DNA from: a virus
Direction: 5' to 3' (one strand)
IMG/VR virus record: IMGVR_UViG_3300028920_000016
Span: 1-41,822 of that record
DNA length: 41,822 bases
Positions 12,589-20,654 of this stretch are shown here, one piece after another. Made by a program: the position numbers and the translations under genes. Position 1 is the first letter of the stretch; the number at the start of each line of letters is the position of its first letter. Under the pieces are notes generated by a model. That model was not told the origin of the DNA. It saw only the letters and a program-made list of their open reading frames with translations, and searched no databases.

Positions 12589-13841
12589 ACATGACTCCTG
12601 AAATCAAAACGGCACTTGACGCGCTCGAAAAGAAGATCGAGTCTGGCCGCAACGACCACGACGACCGTATCCGGCAGCTTGGCGAAGATGCTGGGTACTG
12701 CAAAGACACGCTCGAAAACATGACCAAAGATCTTACGGACCAATCCGAAAAGATCGACGAGGAAATCAAGAAGATCAAGTCCGCTCTTTCTCGCGGCAAC
12801 ATGGACCCGGCAGCGACAGACGCGTTGCAGCTGAAGAAGGAAGCGCACGCCATTCGCGGGTGGATGAAAGGTCATAGCGGCGAGGGCGTCAGCGGCTCCA
12901 TTCCCCTCGATCAGCTCATGGAATCAAAAGAGCTTATGCGCAAAGATTTGAGCGTTGGCGACGGCCCGGAAGCCGGGTTCGCCGTGAAGCCTCAGATGGA
13001 GCAAATGATCACGTCAACTGTGACTGAGCGCTCCAGCTTCCGTCAGGCGGCAACGGTCATCACGCTCAGCAACAGCGACCACATCGAACGTCTCGTCAAC
13101 AAAAAGGGCGGCGTCGGCGCCACTCGTGACGGCGAGACCGAATCCGCAGCGAACGAAGACACCGGCAACCCGTCCCTTGGCGATCAGAGAATCTACGCCA
13201 ATTTCATGGGCGCGAGTGTAAATGTCACGCAACAGCTTCTCGACGATGCGGCGTTCCCGATCGCGAGCTGGATACAGGAAGAAGCGACTGACGACTTCCT
13301 GACCCGTGAAGACACTGAATGGTTCCTTGGCCGCGGCGCTGGTCGCAACGTCAACGAAGCGCGTGGCGTCCTCACATACGCCGCCGGTACTTCCTACGGT
13401 CAGATCGAGCAGGTGAGCTCTGGTTCGTCCGGTGCGTTTACAACGAACGGTCTATTGAAGCTTCAGGGCTCACTGAAGTTCCAGTATCGCCAGGGCGCAC
13501 GGTTCTACGCCCAGCGTAGTGTGATCTACACCAACCTGCTGACCCTCAAGGATGGCGAAGACAATCACTATCTGGTCCCGGACTTTGCCGAAGGCTTCGG
13601 CTTCCGTCTGCTCGGCGATCCGATCGACGCCGCTCCGGCAATGCCTGCCGCCGCCGCTGACAGCCTGTCGCTGGTTTACGGAAATTTCGCACGCGGTTAT
13701 CAAATCGTTGACCGTAGCGGGCTTGTCCTGCTTCGCGACCCGTACACCGCCTATCCCAAGGTGAAGTTCCGTTTCCGTAAACGCACCGGCGGCGACGTCG
13801 GCGTGTTCGAAGCCATCAAAATCCAAAAGCTCGCAGTCTAG
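12585..13841 (+). CDS. Major capsid protein, HK97 fold
   Basis: 418 residues. Residues 1-70 are a charged coiled coil, matching the delta (scaffolding) domain removed by the protease. The fold follows: FAVKPQMEQMITSTVTERS, NVTQQLLDDAAFPIASWI, DFLTREDTEWFLGRGAGRN (E-loop and spine helix regions) and RDPYTAYPKVKFRFRKRTGGDV near the end. Coupled to the protease by ATGA overlap. Confidence 0.92.
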   Translation: MNMTPEIKTALDALEKKIESGRNDHDDRIRQLGEDAGYCKDTLENMTKDLTDQSEKIDEEIKKIKSALSRGNMDPAATDALQLKKEAHAIRGWMKGHSGEGVSGSIPLDQLMESKELMRKDLSVGDGPEAGFAVKPQMEQMITSTVTERSSFRQAATVITLSNSDHIERLVNKKGGVGATRDGETESAANEDTGNPSLGDQRIYANFMGASVNVTQQLLDDAAFPIASWIQEEATDDFLTREDTEWFLGRGAGRNVNEARGVLTYAAGTSYGQIEQVSSGSSGAFTTNGLLKLQGSLKFQYRQGARFYAQRSVIYTNLLTLKDGEDNHYLVPDFAEGFGFRLLGDPIDAAPAMPAAAADSLSLVYGNFARGYQIVDRSGLVLLRDPYTAYPKVKFRFRKRTGGDVGVFEAIKIQKLAV

Positions 13842-13851
13842 GAGGTTTTCC

Positions 13852-14334
13852 ATGGGCGCAGTGAATGATATTGGCAACAAGCTCTCGGCAGTTATGTCCG
13901 TTGAATCCGCAACGTACACGACCGACCCCGCGACGATCACCGGCATCGACATGCAAGGGTCGAACGCGGTCGTGTTTTATTGTGCGATTGGCGAGTCTGG
14001 CGACACCCTGTCCGGATCTGTAAAAATTGACTTGGTCCTGCAGGAGTCTGACGACGACTCGACATACACCGACGTGACCGACACCGACAATGCAATCGGT
14101 ATTCGCGAAATCTACGCGACTCCGGTTGCTGGCGCTGGTCTCCCTGACGCGACTGATGGCATTTTCCAAACCATCGACGCCGCGGCTGAAGACTCTACGC
14201 TGTACGCTATCGGCTACCGCGGCACATCCAGGTATTGCCGGGTGCTCCCGGACTTTACCGGCACGCACTCGAACGGCTGCCCGCTGGCGGTTGTGGCCGT
14301 CCGCGGCATGCTAGACAGAGCTCCGAACGTATAG
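13852..14334 (+). CDS. Putative head decoration protein, 160 aa
   Basis: Starts after GGAGGTTTTCC, eleven bases downstream of the capsid gene. It is beta-rich with Asp/Thr/Ser repeats (LVLQESDDDSTYTDVTDTDN) and a C-terminal YRGTSRYCRVLPDFTG strand pattern common in small proteins encoded just after HK97-type capsids. Decoration or head stabilisation is inferred from position and length. A strong terminator follows at once, so it ends the head operon. Confidence 0.55.
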   Translation: MGAVNDIGNKLSAVMSVESATYTTDPATITGIDMQGSNAVVFYCAIGESGDTLSGSVKIDLVLQESDDDSTYTDVTDTDNAIGIREIYATPVAGAGLPDATDGIFQTIDAAAEDSTLYAIGYRGTSRYCRVLPDFTGTHSNGCPLAVVAVRGMLDRAPNV

Positions 14335-14352
14335 GTTGCGTTCATCCCCCCT

Positions 14353-14379
14353 AGCCCCGTCTTTCGACGGGGCTTTTTT
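14353..14379 (+). terminator. Intrinsic terminator at the end of the head operon
   Basis: AGCCCCGTC-TTTC-GACGGGGCT forms a perfect 9-bp stem followed by TTTTT. It lies 19 bases after the decoration gene stop and faces the minus-strand genes. The opposite strand has no T-run, so it acts on plus-strand transcripts only. Confidence 0.9.
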
Positions 14380-14381
14380 GT

Positions 14382-14735
14382 TTAACGATCGAATGAATGC
14401 TGGATGTAGGACAGGCGGTCATTGTCAATAACCCAGCCAAGCCGCCCTAGATCTTCGATTCCGTCCTTACCGAGGGCTTCTCCGGCTTCCTCGACAGTGA
14501 TGCTGCGGAGCGTGTCGTGGGACAGTTCGTGGACAATGATCGGATCAGACACGCTGTCAGCGATCTTCCAAAGCCCCACAAGTATGGGGTCGCGTTTGCT
14601 GGGTTCTGAGGTGGTTGACGTCAGGATGCCGACAAGCTCCTTGCGGGACAGCTTCTGTTTGGGTTGCCGCCTGTATTGCCTCGCGACCAAGACAGCGATA
14701 ATGACGAGTTGCAGAATAATGATGGCGATGTGCAT
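14382..14735 (-). CDS. Single-span membrane-anchored protein, 117 aa
   Basis: The N-terminus MHIAIIILQLVIIAVLVARQ is one membrane helix followed by a basic stop (YRRQPKQK), so the rest is probably cytoplasmic. The body is acidic and helical with no recognised domain (DPIIVHELSHDTLRSITVEE). The HELSH string resembles a zinc-protease HExxH but is HExxH-like only by spacing and lacks supporting context. Last gene of the second minus-strand island. Confidence 0.5.
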   Translation of the reverse strand: MHIAIIILQLVIIAVLVARQYRRQPKQKLSRKELVGILTSTTSEPSKRDPILVGLWKIADSVSDPIIVHELSHDTLRSITVEEAGEALGKDGIEDLGRLGWVIDNDRLSYIQHSFDR

Positions 14736-14768
14736 GGACGGGGTGGAGGAACCTGTTGTTGCGCTAAT

Positions 14769-15068
14769 CTAACTCTCGAACCCCGCTAAGTCAACCTTGA
14801 CGCGGGTAGTTGTTTCAGTGACCGCGTGGCTGATCAACGGTCCTACGTTGACAGTTTGGGATGCGCGGATCTGGATGCGCATCCCAAAGACCATCTCCTC
14901 GTACCAGTACTGGGCTGCCTCTGCGGCGTGGGCTTTCAACGTCTCCTGGAATCGCGGGTGCTCGGCGTCTTCGTGGCCTTGCAGCTTCGCTACGATGTAA
15001 CGGGCGAGCCCGTCCTCGGTGAACTGTAGCCGCGCCTTTGGCGGCCTTCCTCTGCGTTTTTCAGTCAT
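14769..15068 (-). CDS. Basic protein with AT-hook-like N-terminus, 99 aa
   Basis: Start at ATG 15068 (GAGGAAA upstream), overlapping the end of the HNH-like gene by eight bases. The N-terminus MTEKRRGRPPKAR contains RGRP, the AT-hook core that binds the minor groove of AT-rich DNA. The rest is helical (AEAAQYWYEEMVFGMRIQIRASQ). It may be a small DNA-binding regulator. Unrecognised otherwise. Confidence 0.55.
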   Translation of the reverse strand: MTEKRRGRPPKARLQFTEDGLARYIVAKLQGHEDAEHPRFQETLKAHAAEAAQYWYEEMVFGMRIQIRASQTVNVGPLISHAVTETTTRVKVDLAGFES

Positions 15069-15342
15069 GGCTTTCCTCTTCGTTGTATTCATTCCGGCTG
15101 GCTATGAACTCATTGCGACATTCGCGACACAGCCAGATGAGGTTTTTAGGCTCCCAGCGCAGGCTGATTTTCCGAACCCTGTGAAGCGCCGAGCAATCCC
15201 GGCACGACCCACAAACTTCACAGTATCCGTTGGCGCGATCGCGACACGCATTCGCCGCGACCATGTCTTTTTTCCTGTTCTGATAGGCTTCTGTGGCAGT
15301 AGCCGCATTAAGGTGGAATTGGGTAATCATGGTCTCTACCAT
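15061..15342 (-). CDS. Degenerate HNH/zinc-finger protein, 93 aa
   Basis: Cysteines C41/C44 and C72/C75 frame an HNH-like core: ALHRV (H54), KNLIWLC (N67) and ECRNEF, where the last His of HNH is Arg. It is a diverged relative of the intact HNH protein at 36407: both share CRDRA.GYCE.C and NL.WLC..C. It is probably inactive as a nuclease but may still bind zinc and nucleic acid. The start overlaps the stop of the 66-aa gene upstream. Confidence 0.6.
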   Translation of the reverse strand: MVETMITQFHLNAATATEAYQNRKKDMVAANACRDRANGYCEVCGSCRDCSALHRVRKISLRWEPKNLIWLCRECRNEFIASRNEYNEEESHD

Positions 15343-15536
15343 TTGACTGTCTTAGGCCTTTCGGCCAGATATCCATTGAGACAGTATTCTTCGGCCTCCC
15401 GCCCGCTCATCGAATGGCCTTGGGCGTAGAAGGCCCGACTTTCGGCAGCGGCGCGTGACACGCCAGCCTTGATGGCTTCTGCGGCGAGCGCCCCACCGTA
15501 GGAGTTGAGTTTGGTGGTGGTGGTGGTGGTGGTCAT
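15336..15536 (-). CDS. Small Thr-tract protein, 66 aa
   Basis: The start at ATG 15536 is supported by AAGGAG seven bases upstream; the open frame continues 5' through the promoter but that cannot be translated. The protein begins with seven Thr (a CCA/ACC codon run) and then AEAIKAGVSRAAAESRAFYAQGHSMSGREAEEYCLNGYLAERP, helical and unassigned (given here as positions 20-62). First gene of the operator-controlled minus-strand island. Confidence 0.55.
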   Translation of the reverse strand: MTTTTTTTKLNSYGGALAAEAIKAGVSRAAAESRAFYAQGHSMSGREAEEYCLNGYLAERPKTVKW

Positions 15537-15578
15537 GGTCTTCACTCCTTGGTTTGTGGTGTTTCTGTCCATACCCTT

Positions 15579-15607
15579 AGTATAGCATTGCGCTAGCGCA
15601 ACTTCAA
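15579..15607 (-). promoter_or_regulatory. Operator-type promoter for the second minus-strand island
   Basis: On the minus strand: TTGAAG (15607-15602), 17-base spacer, TATACT (15584-15579). The spacer carries the perfect palindrome TTGCGCTAGCGCAA at 15588-15601. The predicted transcript starts near 15572, with AAGGAG about 25 bases further on. Confidence 0.8.
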
Positions 15608-15650
15608 GGTGGTGTAGTGGTTTTTTCCAAAAAAAAATGTACCGTACAGT

Positions 15651-16505
15651 ATGGTACCTCATACACAGTTTCGCTATGCTCAGACGACTGAGCCTGACGG
15701 AGGGGTTGTGTCGCTGGCCTCGGCCAAGGAGCACGCCTACATAAACGACACTGGCGACGCGACCTACGACGCACAGCAAAACATCATTATCCAGGGCCTG
15801 ATCGGCGCTGCAGTGGCCCGGTTCGAGCGAGAGACCGGAAAGCAGATTCGGGTCACCGGATTCACTGCGACCATTGACCGGCAGAACTGGGAGTACTCAG
15901 ACACCTACGGCTACTATGATTTTTGGCTTCGTGACATCCCGCTGGTCGCGGTGAGCAAAATCTACTACGTCAACGACGACGCGTCAGAAGACACACTCGA
16001 TTCGAGTAAGTACGCCGTCGACACGAAGGCGGGGAAGGTCATTGCGTCAGAGCTTCCCGAGTCAACCGGGACAATCGCTGATATGGGCGGATTCAACATT
16101 GACTATACTGCAGGTCTTGCGGCTCAGCTCACCGGCACATTGAACGCTGACGTGGCGGCAGATGCAACGAGTGTGACCGTCAAAACCTTGTCGGCTGATC
16201 CAGACTCGCAGCGGGGAATCCTGACGATGGTCAACGCCACGACCGGCGCGCGTGAATCGATCGTATTCACGGCATGGACCGAGAGCGCGAGCGTCTACAC
16301 ATTTACCACTGCAGTCACAGTAGCTGCGTTTAGCGAGAACGACGTGGTCTATGTGATCTCACCGCCTGAGGACGTGCAAACGGCTATTTACCAGATCGTG
16401 GCGCATTGGTACGAACACCGCGAGGCGGTCGGAAACGAAGAACTTATGCGTGTGCCAATGGCGGCAGACGCGATCATCCAGAAATACAGAATACGGAGGC
16501 TGTAA
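15651..16505 (+). CDS. Head-tail connector, HK97 gp6-like, with an inserted beta domain
   Basis: 284 residues. The N-terminal VVSLASAKEHAYIND and ALVARFERETGKQI-like helices, then IPLVAVSKIYYVND, match gp6-like connectors; the C-terminal half DVQTAIYQIVAHWYEHREAV closes the family fold. Residues ~155-235 are an extra Thr/Val-rich beta segment, making it longer than usual (~100-200). ATG 15651 lacks a clear ribosome site; GTG 15708 behind GGAGGGG is an alternative that would trim 19 residues. A GTACC...GGTAC inverted repeat covers the start. Confidence 0.7.
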   Translation: MVPHTQFRYAQTTEPDGGVVSLASAKEHAYINDTGDATYDAQQNIIIQGLIGAAVARFERETGKQIRVTGFTATIDRQNWEYSDTYGYYDFWLRDIPLVAVSKIYYVNDDASEDTLDSSKYAVDTKAGKVIASELPESTGTIADMGGFNIDYTAGLAAQLTGTLNADVAADATSVTVKTLSADPDSQRGILTMVNATTGARESIVFTAWTESASVYTFTTAVTVAAFSENDVVYVISPPEDVQTAIYQIVAHWYEHREAVGNEELMRVPMAADAIIQKYRIRRL

Positions 16506-16699
16506 TGGCCGAGAAGACCAAAGCCGAACTCAAGGCAGAGATCGTCGAACTCAAGGCCAAGCAGGCCGAGCCCAAAGAACTGAACCTCGTCGAGATGGTT
16601 ACCGCTGCTCACGACGAACTGCAGAAAAACGATCACGTCCACAACGTGCATGTCGCGGTACTCGCACTGCGTAAGGCGCTGAGGTATCTCGCGAAATAA
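16505..16699 (+). CDS. Small helical protein between connector genes, 64 aa
   Basis: ATG 16505 overlaps the previous TAA (TAATG). Lys/Glu-rich coiled coil (KTKAELKAEIVELKAKQAE) followed by a short helix. Ends in a TAATG-type overlap with the head-closure gene, so it is part of the neck operon. Unassigned; perhaps a neck or assembly factor. Confidence 0.55.
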   Translation: MAEKTKAELKAEIVELKAKQAEPKELNLVEMVTAAHDELQKNDHVHNVHVAVLALRKALRYLAK

Positions 16700-17094
16700 T
16701 GGTCCGCACCGGCAAACTCCGTGAGCGTGTAGTAATCCAGACCAGGGTATCTGCAGAGTCTGGCGATAGCGCGACGGATATCACTTATGCGGATGTGGCA
16801 ACAGTCAACTGCAACGCGATCAATATTGCCGGAAAGCAGTTGATTGGTTCGCGCGGGGCCAATTTTGCGGCGGATTACCGGTTTGAGATCCGCTGGTACT
16901 CCGGCCTCACGAAACAGCATATGCTACTATATCGCGACCACATGACAGGCGAGGATATGAGGCTCGAAATCATCAGTATCCAAAACCTTGATGAGCGGCG
17001 TCGGCGCATGCTGATCTTTGGCAATCTGGAGGCCGAAGAGAGCAGCGACCAGAACCCGTCACCAGTATCAACGGACGTCCCTACGATACCATGA
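16699..17094 (+). CDS. Head closure / head-tail adaptor (SPP1 gp16-like)
   Basis: 131 residues. TGKLRERVVIQTR at the start, then FEIRWYSGLTKQHMLLY and ILIFGNLEAEE-like strands, match the phage head-tail joining family (small beta-barrel). It plugs or extends the connector after packaging. Overlaps both neighbours by a few bases. Confidence 0.75.
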   Translation: MVRTGKLRERVVIQTRVSAESGDSATDITYADVATVNCNAINIAGKQLIGSRGANFAADYRFEIRWYSGLTKQHMLLYRDHMTGEDMRLEIISIQNLDERRRRMLIFGNLEAEESSDQNPSPVSTDVPTIP

Positions 17095-17528
17095 TCAATG
17101 TAACTATCACAGAAGCCGGACTGGCAGACCTCGACGACAAGGTGAATAAATGGGTTGAGGGCACGGTAGCGAACACCGTGCGTGCGCTCCGTGCCGCTGT
17201 GATCCTGTTAGAGGGGCAGGCGCGTGAGATGATCCTGCAAGGCCCTACCAGATCAGGTGTGATCTATTTTCGCGGCGGCAAACAAGCGCAGCGCTCCGCC
17301 CCCGGTGAGCCAGCCAAGTCAGATACAGGCAACCTGCAATCCTCGCTCAGATGGCATCAGACCAAAAACGGCAGCGTGGCGTTTGGTTATCTCAACAATA
17401 TTGCACCGTACGGACAATACCTGGAAGACCCCAACTCCAAGAACCGGCCGGTCTTGGTTCCCACGACCGAACAGAACTGGCTCACGGTAACGCGCCTACT
17501 CACCGGCGCATTAAGCGGGGACAACTGA
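17091..17528 (+). CDS. HK97 gp10-like neck/tail-completion protein
   Basis: 145 residues. LEGQAREMILQGPTRSGVIY, APGEPAKSDTGNLQSSLRW and APYGQYLEDPN (split across positions 45-115) are the usual gp10-like signatures: a long helix, then the AP.G.LR segment, then the G.YLE.G-like strand. Contributes to the head-tail junction. ATGA and TGATG overlaps on each side. Confidence 0.78.
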   Translation: MINVTITEAGLADLDDKVNKWVEGTVANTVRALRAAVILLEGQAREMILQGPTRSGVIYFRGGKQAQRSAPGEPAKSDTGNLQSSLRWHQTKNGSVAFGYLNNIAPYGQYLEDPNSKNRPVLVPTTEQNWLTVTRLLTGALSGDN

Positions 17529-18133
17529 TGCCAGCCATATTTACACGCCCGTCCCAGGTGATTGCAAGACTCCGCGAGGTAAACGCGCTAGGCGTTGCCG
17601 GTGTGGCAGGATGGCCCACGTTCGAGATCCATGGCGCCGGCGCAAATGAACTGGTCGACCTCGCCGCCGAACATAACACCCCAGCCGCCCTATTCGTAGT
17701 AGTAGGATCATCAAACGGCATACCGACTACCCTCAATGGGGACGTGCCGACTACAGTTACGCACACCTTCGATATTTATTTTGGACAACTGATGCAGGAT
17801 ATCCGGGGAAGCCAGGCCGACGAATGGAGCGTGTTCTATAAGGAGTTCTTAATTGTCGCCTTGCATGGCTACGAGTTTCTCGACGGGCAGACCCCGCTAT
17901 ATTTCGCGACGGAATCACCGGTCACTGTAGACGGTCACGCTATCTACCTGAGGGCGTACCAGTTCGCTCAGGAGATCGAGATCCGTCGGTCCGACCTCGA
18001 CTTTGGGCTGGGCGAGTGGGCCGATCTGGAATGGTTCCAGAAATTTGTCGCCGACCTGACATTTGAAGCCCCGCCGCTGGGCGATACCGATACCGTTGTC
18101 GTAACCGCAGAACCACCAGGCCCGTTCTCATGA
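17528..18133 (+). CDS. Tail completion/terminator protein, Gp37/DUF1834-like
   Basis: 202 residues from ATG 17528 (TGATG overlap). The FVVVGSSNG... THTFDIYFGQLMQDIRG region and the position between gp10-like and tail genes fit the gp37/DUF1834 group found in Mu-like phages. It would cap the tail tube at the head end. The assignment is moderate because the sequence signal is weak. Confidence 0.55.
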   Translation: MPAIFTRPSQVIARLREVNALGVAGVAGWPTFEIHGAGANELVDLAAEHNTPAALFVVVGSSNGIPTTLNGDVPTTVTHTFDIYFGQLMQDIRGSQADEWSVFYKEFLIVALHGYEFLDGQTPLYFATESPVTVDGHAIYLRAYQFAQEIEIRRSDLDFGLGEWADLEWFQKFVADLTFEAPPLGDTDTVVVTAEPPGPFS

Positions 18134-18834
18134 GAATCCTACATATAGCCAAATACGCCAGCGGCCGCACCTACAAACAGGTGTTGGCCCAGCAGTCTGC
18201 AGGCTGGGACGTCACTTTGATGGCGTGTCTAACCGGACATCCAGAGTTGCACGAAATGGTTTCTAAGAGTTGTTCTGTGCCGTCCGGCAATATGCTGAAA
18301 GAGCTGGACTATAACGTTGCCGTAGTGCATACGACATGCGCGACCGCCGCCGACGCGGACGTTATGCCAGCGCTATTGACCAACTGCCAGCGCCTTGTTT
18401 GGGATTGCCACGACCTGACAGATATTCGTCCGGTTGACAAATACGATGCGGTGATCGTTCCGTCCAAAGGGTACCAAAAGCACCTTCCCGGAAGTCACGT
18501 AGTGTACTCTAAGGTTCCCTCGTCCCTATGGCCCGCATGGGCGGACAGGGAAATTGCTGGCTGTATCCTGACCGCAACCCTTTCGGCCAATCAATATTGG
18601 TCGGACTATCGTCCTGTAACAACTGCGCTTCCGCTGTTTGTGCTGCCTGCCAATGTCCCGGTTGAACCAGAGTTCGAAACGATGAACGTCCTTCAGAAGC
18701 AGCCTTACCGAAACTTACTCGGACCTATACGGGCTACTCGGCGTCACGAGAGACACGGCACGAAGGCGGATCATAAAACACAGAGGTCAGCTTACGATGG
18801 AATCAGAACTCGACAACATGCGCGCAGCATATAG
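18130..18834 (+). CDS. Glycosyltransferase-like protein with probable frameshift at its C-terminus
   Basis: Residues 1-~190 resemble the N-terminal Rossmann half of GT-B glycosyltransferases: MRILHIAKYASGRTYKQVLAQ, LVWDCHDLTDIRP and DAVIVPSKGYQKHL. After ~190 the reading becomes basic and unlikely (RATRRHERHGTKADHKTQ). The +1 frame from 18686 gives a better protein, TETYSDLYGLLGVTRDTARR to NMRAAYRS, and ends TAA at 18839-18841 right at the next gene's ATG, with AGGAG in place. So there is a +1 shift or an indel between 18686 and 18834. A glycosyltransferase in a neck/tail operon is unusual. Confidence 0.5.
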   Translation: MRILHIAKYASGRTYKQVLAQQSAGWDVTLMACLTGHPELHEMVSKSCSVPSGNMLKELDYNVAVVHTTCATAADADVMPALLTNCQRLVWDCHDLTDIRPVDKYDAVIVPSKGYQKHLPGSHVVYSKVPSSLWPAWADREIAGCILTATLSANQYWSDYRPVTTALPLFVLPANVPVEPEFETMNVLQKQPYRNLLGPIRATRRHERHGTKADHKTQRSAYDGIRTRQHARSI

Positions 18835-18842
18835 GAGTTAAT

Positions 18843-19151
18843 ATGGCATATCAGACACTACTCACCAACCAGACCACGAACGGCAGCGGGACCGGCTACC
18901 CATCACCCGGCGGGCAGGCGATGCTCATTGTATCCGGAACGTTCGACGGCGCCACGGTTACCCCGGAAATCACGCACGATTCTACAGATGAGGGTTGGGT
19001 CGCTATCAACGACGACTCAGGTACAGCGGTTGCGATCACAGCAGCTACCAACGACGGCTATATCCGCTGGCTTCCGAGCGAGTACTCTCTTCGCCTGACG
19101 GTATCCAGCGCAGGCGGCTCAACTGACATCTCAGCGAAGGTCGTGTGGTAA
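18843..19151 (+). CDS. Putative structural protein, 102 aa
   Basis: AGGAG precedes ATG 18843 at good spacing. A beta-rich, Thr/Gly-rich protein (NGSGTGYPSPGGQAMLIVSG, YIRWLPSEYSLRLTVSSAGG) like small phage capsid or tail decoration modules. TAATG overlap with the next gene. No firm family. Confidence 0.5.
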   Translation: MAYQTLLTNQTTNGSGTGYPSPGGQAMLIVSGTFDGATVTPEITHDSTDEGWVAINDDSGTAVAITAATNDGYIRWLPSEYSLRLTVSSAGGSTDISAKVVW

Positions 19152-20197
19152 TGCAAGGCATATATATTTCTGGCAGTCACATCCCAGGCGTATACATTCA
19201 GAGCGCCTCGGCTGCTCCTGTGAATACGGTGGCCCCGGTGGTGACAGGAGTAGGGTATGCTGGGCAGACTATGTCCACGACGAACGGGACGTGGACCGGG
19301 AGCCCAACCGGCTATTCGTACCAGTGGCAGGCCAACGGCGTGGACATTTTCGGCGCGACATCCTCAACCTACGTCGTGACTATCGACAAAGAAGGCGCGG
19401 AGATTCGATGCGTCGTCACCGCAACGAATGCAGGGGGCTCCACCGATGCCAACTCAAACGCGGTTCACAATTGGATACCTTCAGACGATACGTCCTTACA
19501 CGCGCACTGGGACGCGGCGAATGAGAGCACGATCACTGCGAGCGGCGATGAAGTCTCATCGATAGCGGATCAGGGGCCGAACGGCTATGATCTGACAGTT
19601 AACGCCAATTATGTCTATACCGGAACACGTGATGAGAATGGCCTTAACGTCTTGGACTTCGACGGCGATGGGTATATGCAGTCAACCGACTTTCAAATGC
19701 CCGCTGACGGGGATGTTGCTATCATATCCGTGCAGATCATTGATGAGGTTACTCTCTCCTTGGACGCACTACACGCCTGGCAGTCATCGAACGACTATCA
19801 AATAAATTCTGGGAACTCCAGTTTTTTTGAGGGCCAAGCAGCTGTCGCTTTCGGCGACAGCTTTGACTTCAGCGGTAGCCCACACTCTGGGGTTGGACTG
19901 TGGAACTACGTCACAGACTATCAGGGCTCCAGCACTCATTTTATGCGAAAAAATGGGGCATCGGTCGGAAGCGCCGCAATGAACACCCAAATGTCTCAAA
20001 CCGGATCGTACTTCGTTTTGATGACCAACCGCAACCGGTCCGGGAATCTAAACGGCGCTGTCGCCATAATGGTTATGACAACCGACAACTCCCAGGCGAA
20101 TTACCAGAAACACGAAGGGTATGCGGCTTGGAGATATAGTCTGGTATCAGATCTTGACTCTGGACATCCCTACAAATCTTCACCCCCAACAGTCTAA
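19151..20197 (+). CDS. Ig-like plus lectin-like (concanavalin-type) surface protein, 348 aa
   Basis: Residues ~20-105 are an Ig/bacterial-Ig-like domain (VAPVVTGVGYAGQT, YQWQANGVDI, ATNAGGST). From ~115 a jelly-roll lectin-like domain follows: HAHWDAANES, VSSIADQGPNGYDL, NVLDFDGDGYMQS and ending AIMVMTTDNSQANYQKHEGYAAW (a common close in phage LamG-like proteins). Likely a virion surface module that binds host glycans. ATG 19151 is preferred to GTG 19145 because of the TAATG coupling. Confidence 0.6.
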   Translation: MQGIYISGSHIPGVYIQSASAAPVNTVAPVVTGVGYAGQTMSTTNGTWTGSPTGYSYQWQANGVDIFGATSSTYVVTIDKEGAEIRCVVTATNAGGSTDANSNAVHNWIPSDDTSLHAHWDAANESTITASGDEVSSIADQGPNGYDLTVNANYVYTGTRDENGLNVLDFDGDGYMQSTDFQMPADGDVAIISVQIIDEVTLSLDALHAWQSSNDYQINSGNSSFFEGQAAVAFGDSFDFSGSPHSGVGLWNYVTDYQGSSTHFMRKNGASVGSAAMNTQMSQTGSYFVLMTNRNRSGNLNGAVAIMVMTTDNSQANYQKHEGYAAWRYSLVSDLDSGHPYKSSPPTV

Positions 20198-20212
20198 CAA
20201 AAAGGAAAGACT

Positions 20213-20602
20213 ATGTCATCGTATAAACAGCAATACGAAGTCGCACAGAACACGGACTTTCGGGAGATGGTCCTGATTGCAATCGGTGCCAGCGCCGTTG
20301 CCATCCAGTCAGAAAACCCTGCAAACCTCACGCCGCCGATTGGGTATGATCCTGATGGCACCACTGAAGAACGGCAACAAGGCTGGCATTTGAGGCGATC
20401 AGGGTTGGCCGGGTCGATTCTTCGCAACCAGTCGCACTATGTCGAGCCGTTTGCTTTCTCTGTTGCGAATAACATTGGAGCATACGTTACCCAAGGCGGT
20501 GAATTGAAGTACGGCTCTGATCAAACGCTTGAGGACATCAACGTGCAAAATGCGTCTAACGCATTGTTTGACGCTTGGGCCGGTTCTCACTCATCGTCGT
20601 AG
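20213..20602 (+). CDS. Hypothetical protein upstream of the tail sheath, 129 aa
   Basis: AAAAAGGAAAG precedes ATG 20213. Mixed alpha/beta, QNTDFREMVLIAIGASAVAI near the start and SDQTLEDINVQNASNALFDAWA at the end. No known motif. Its place just before the sheath suggests a virion or tail assembly protein, but this is by position only. Confidence 0.45.
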   Translation: MSSYKQQYEVAQNTDFREMVLIAIGASAVAIQSENPANLTPPIGYDPDGTTEERQQGWHLRRSGLAGSILRNQSHYVEPFAFSVANNIGAYVTQGGELKYGSDQTLEDINVQNASNALFDAWAGSHSSS

Positions 20603-20615
20603 AAAACCTCGAATT

Positions 20616-20634
20616 TTTCGTGTATATTACGAAA
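20616..20634 (+). promoter_or_regulatory. Inverted repeat upstream of the sheath gene
   Basis: TTTCGT-GTATATT-ACGAAA: six-base arms around an AT-rich centre that contains TATATT, a possible -10. No convincing -35 lies 16-18 bases upstream. It may be a protein-binding site or weak promoter for the tail genes. Confidence 0.3.
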
Positions 20635-20654
20635 TAGCATAAGGAGCACAGAGA

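Noticed and set aside
13470-13952. Antisense frame over the end of the capsid gene
   Set aside because: Spans a well-supported gene boundary on the plus strand and shows no domain.
14382-14735. HELSH in the membrane-anchored protein as a zinc protease motif
   Set aside because: Isolated five-residue match in a 117-residue protein without the rest of a gluzincin or metzincin core.
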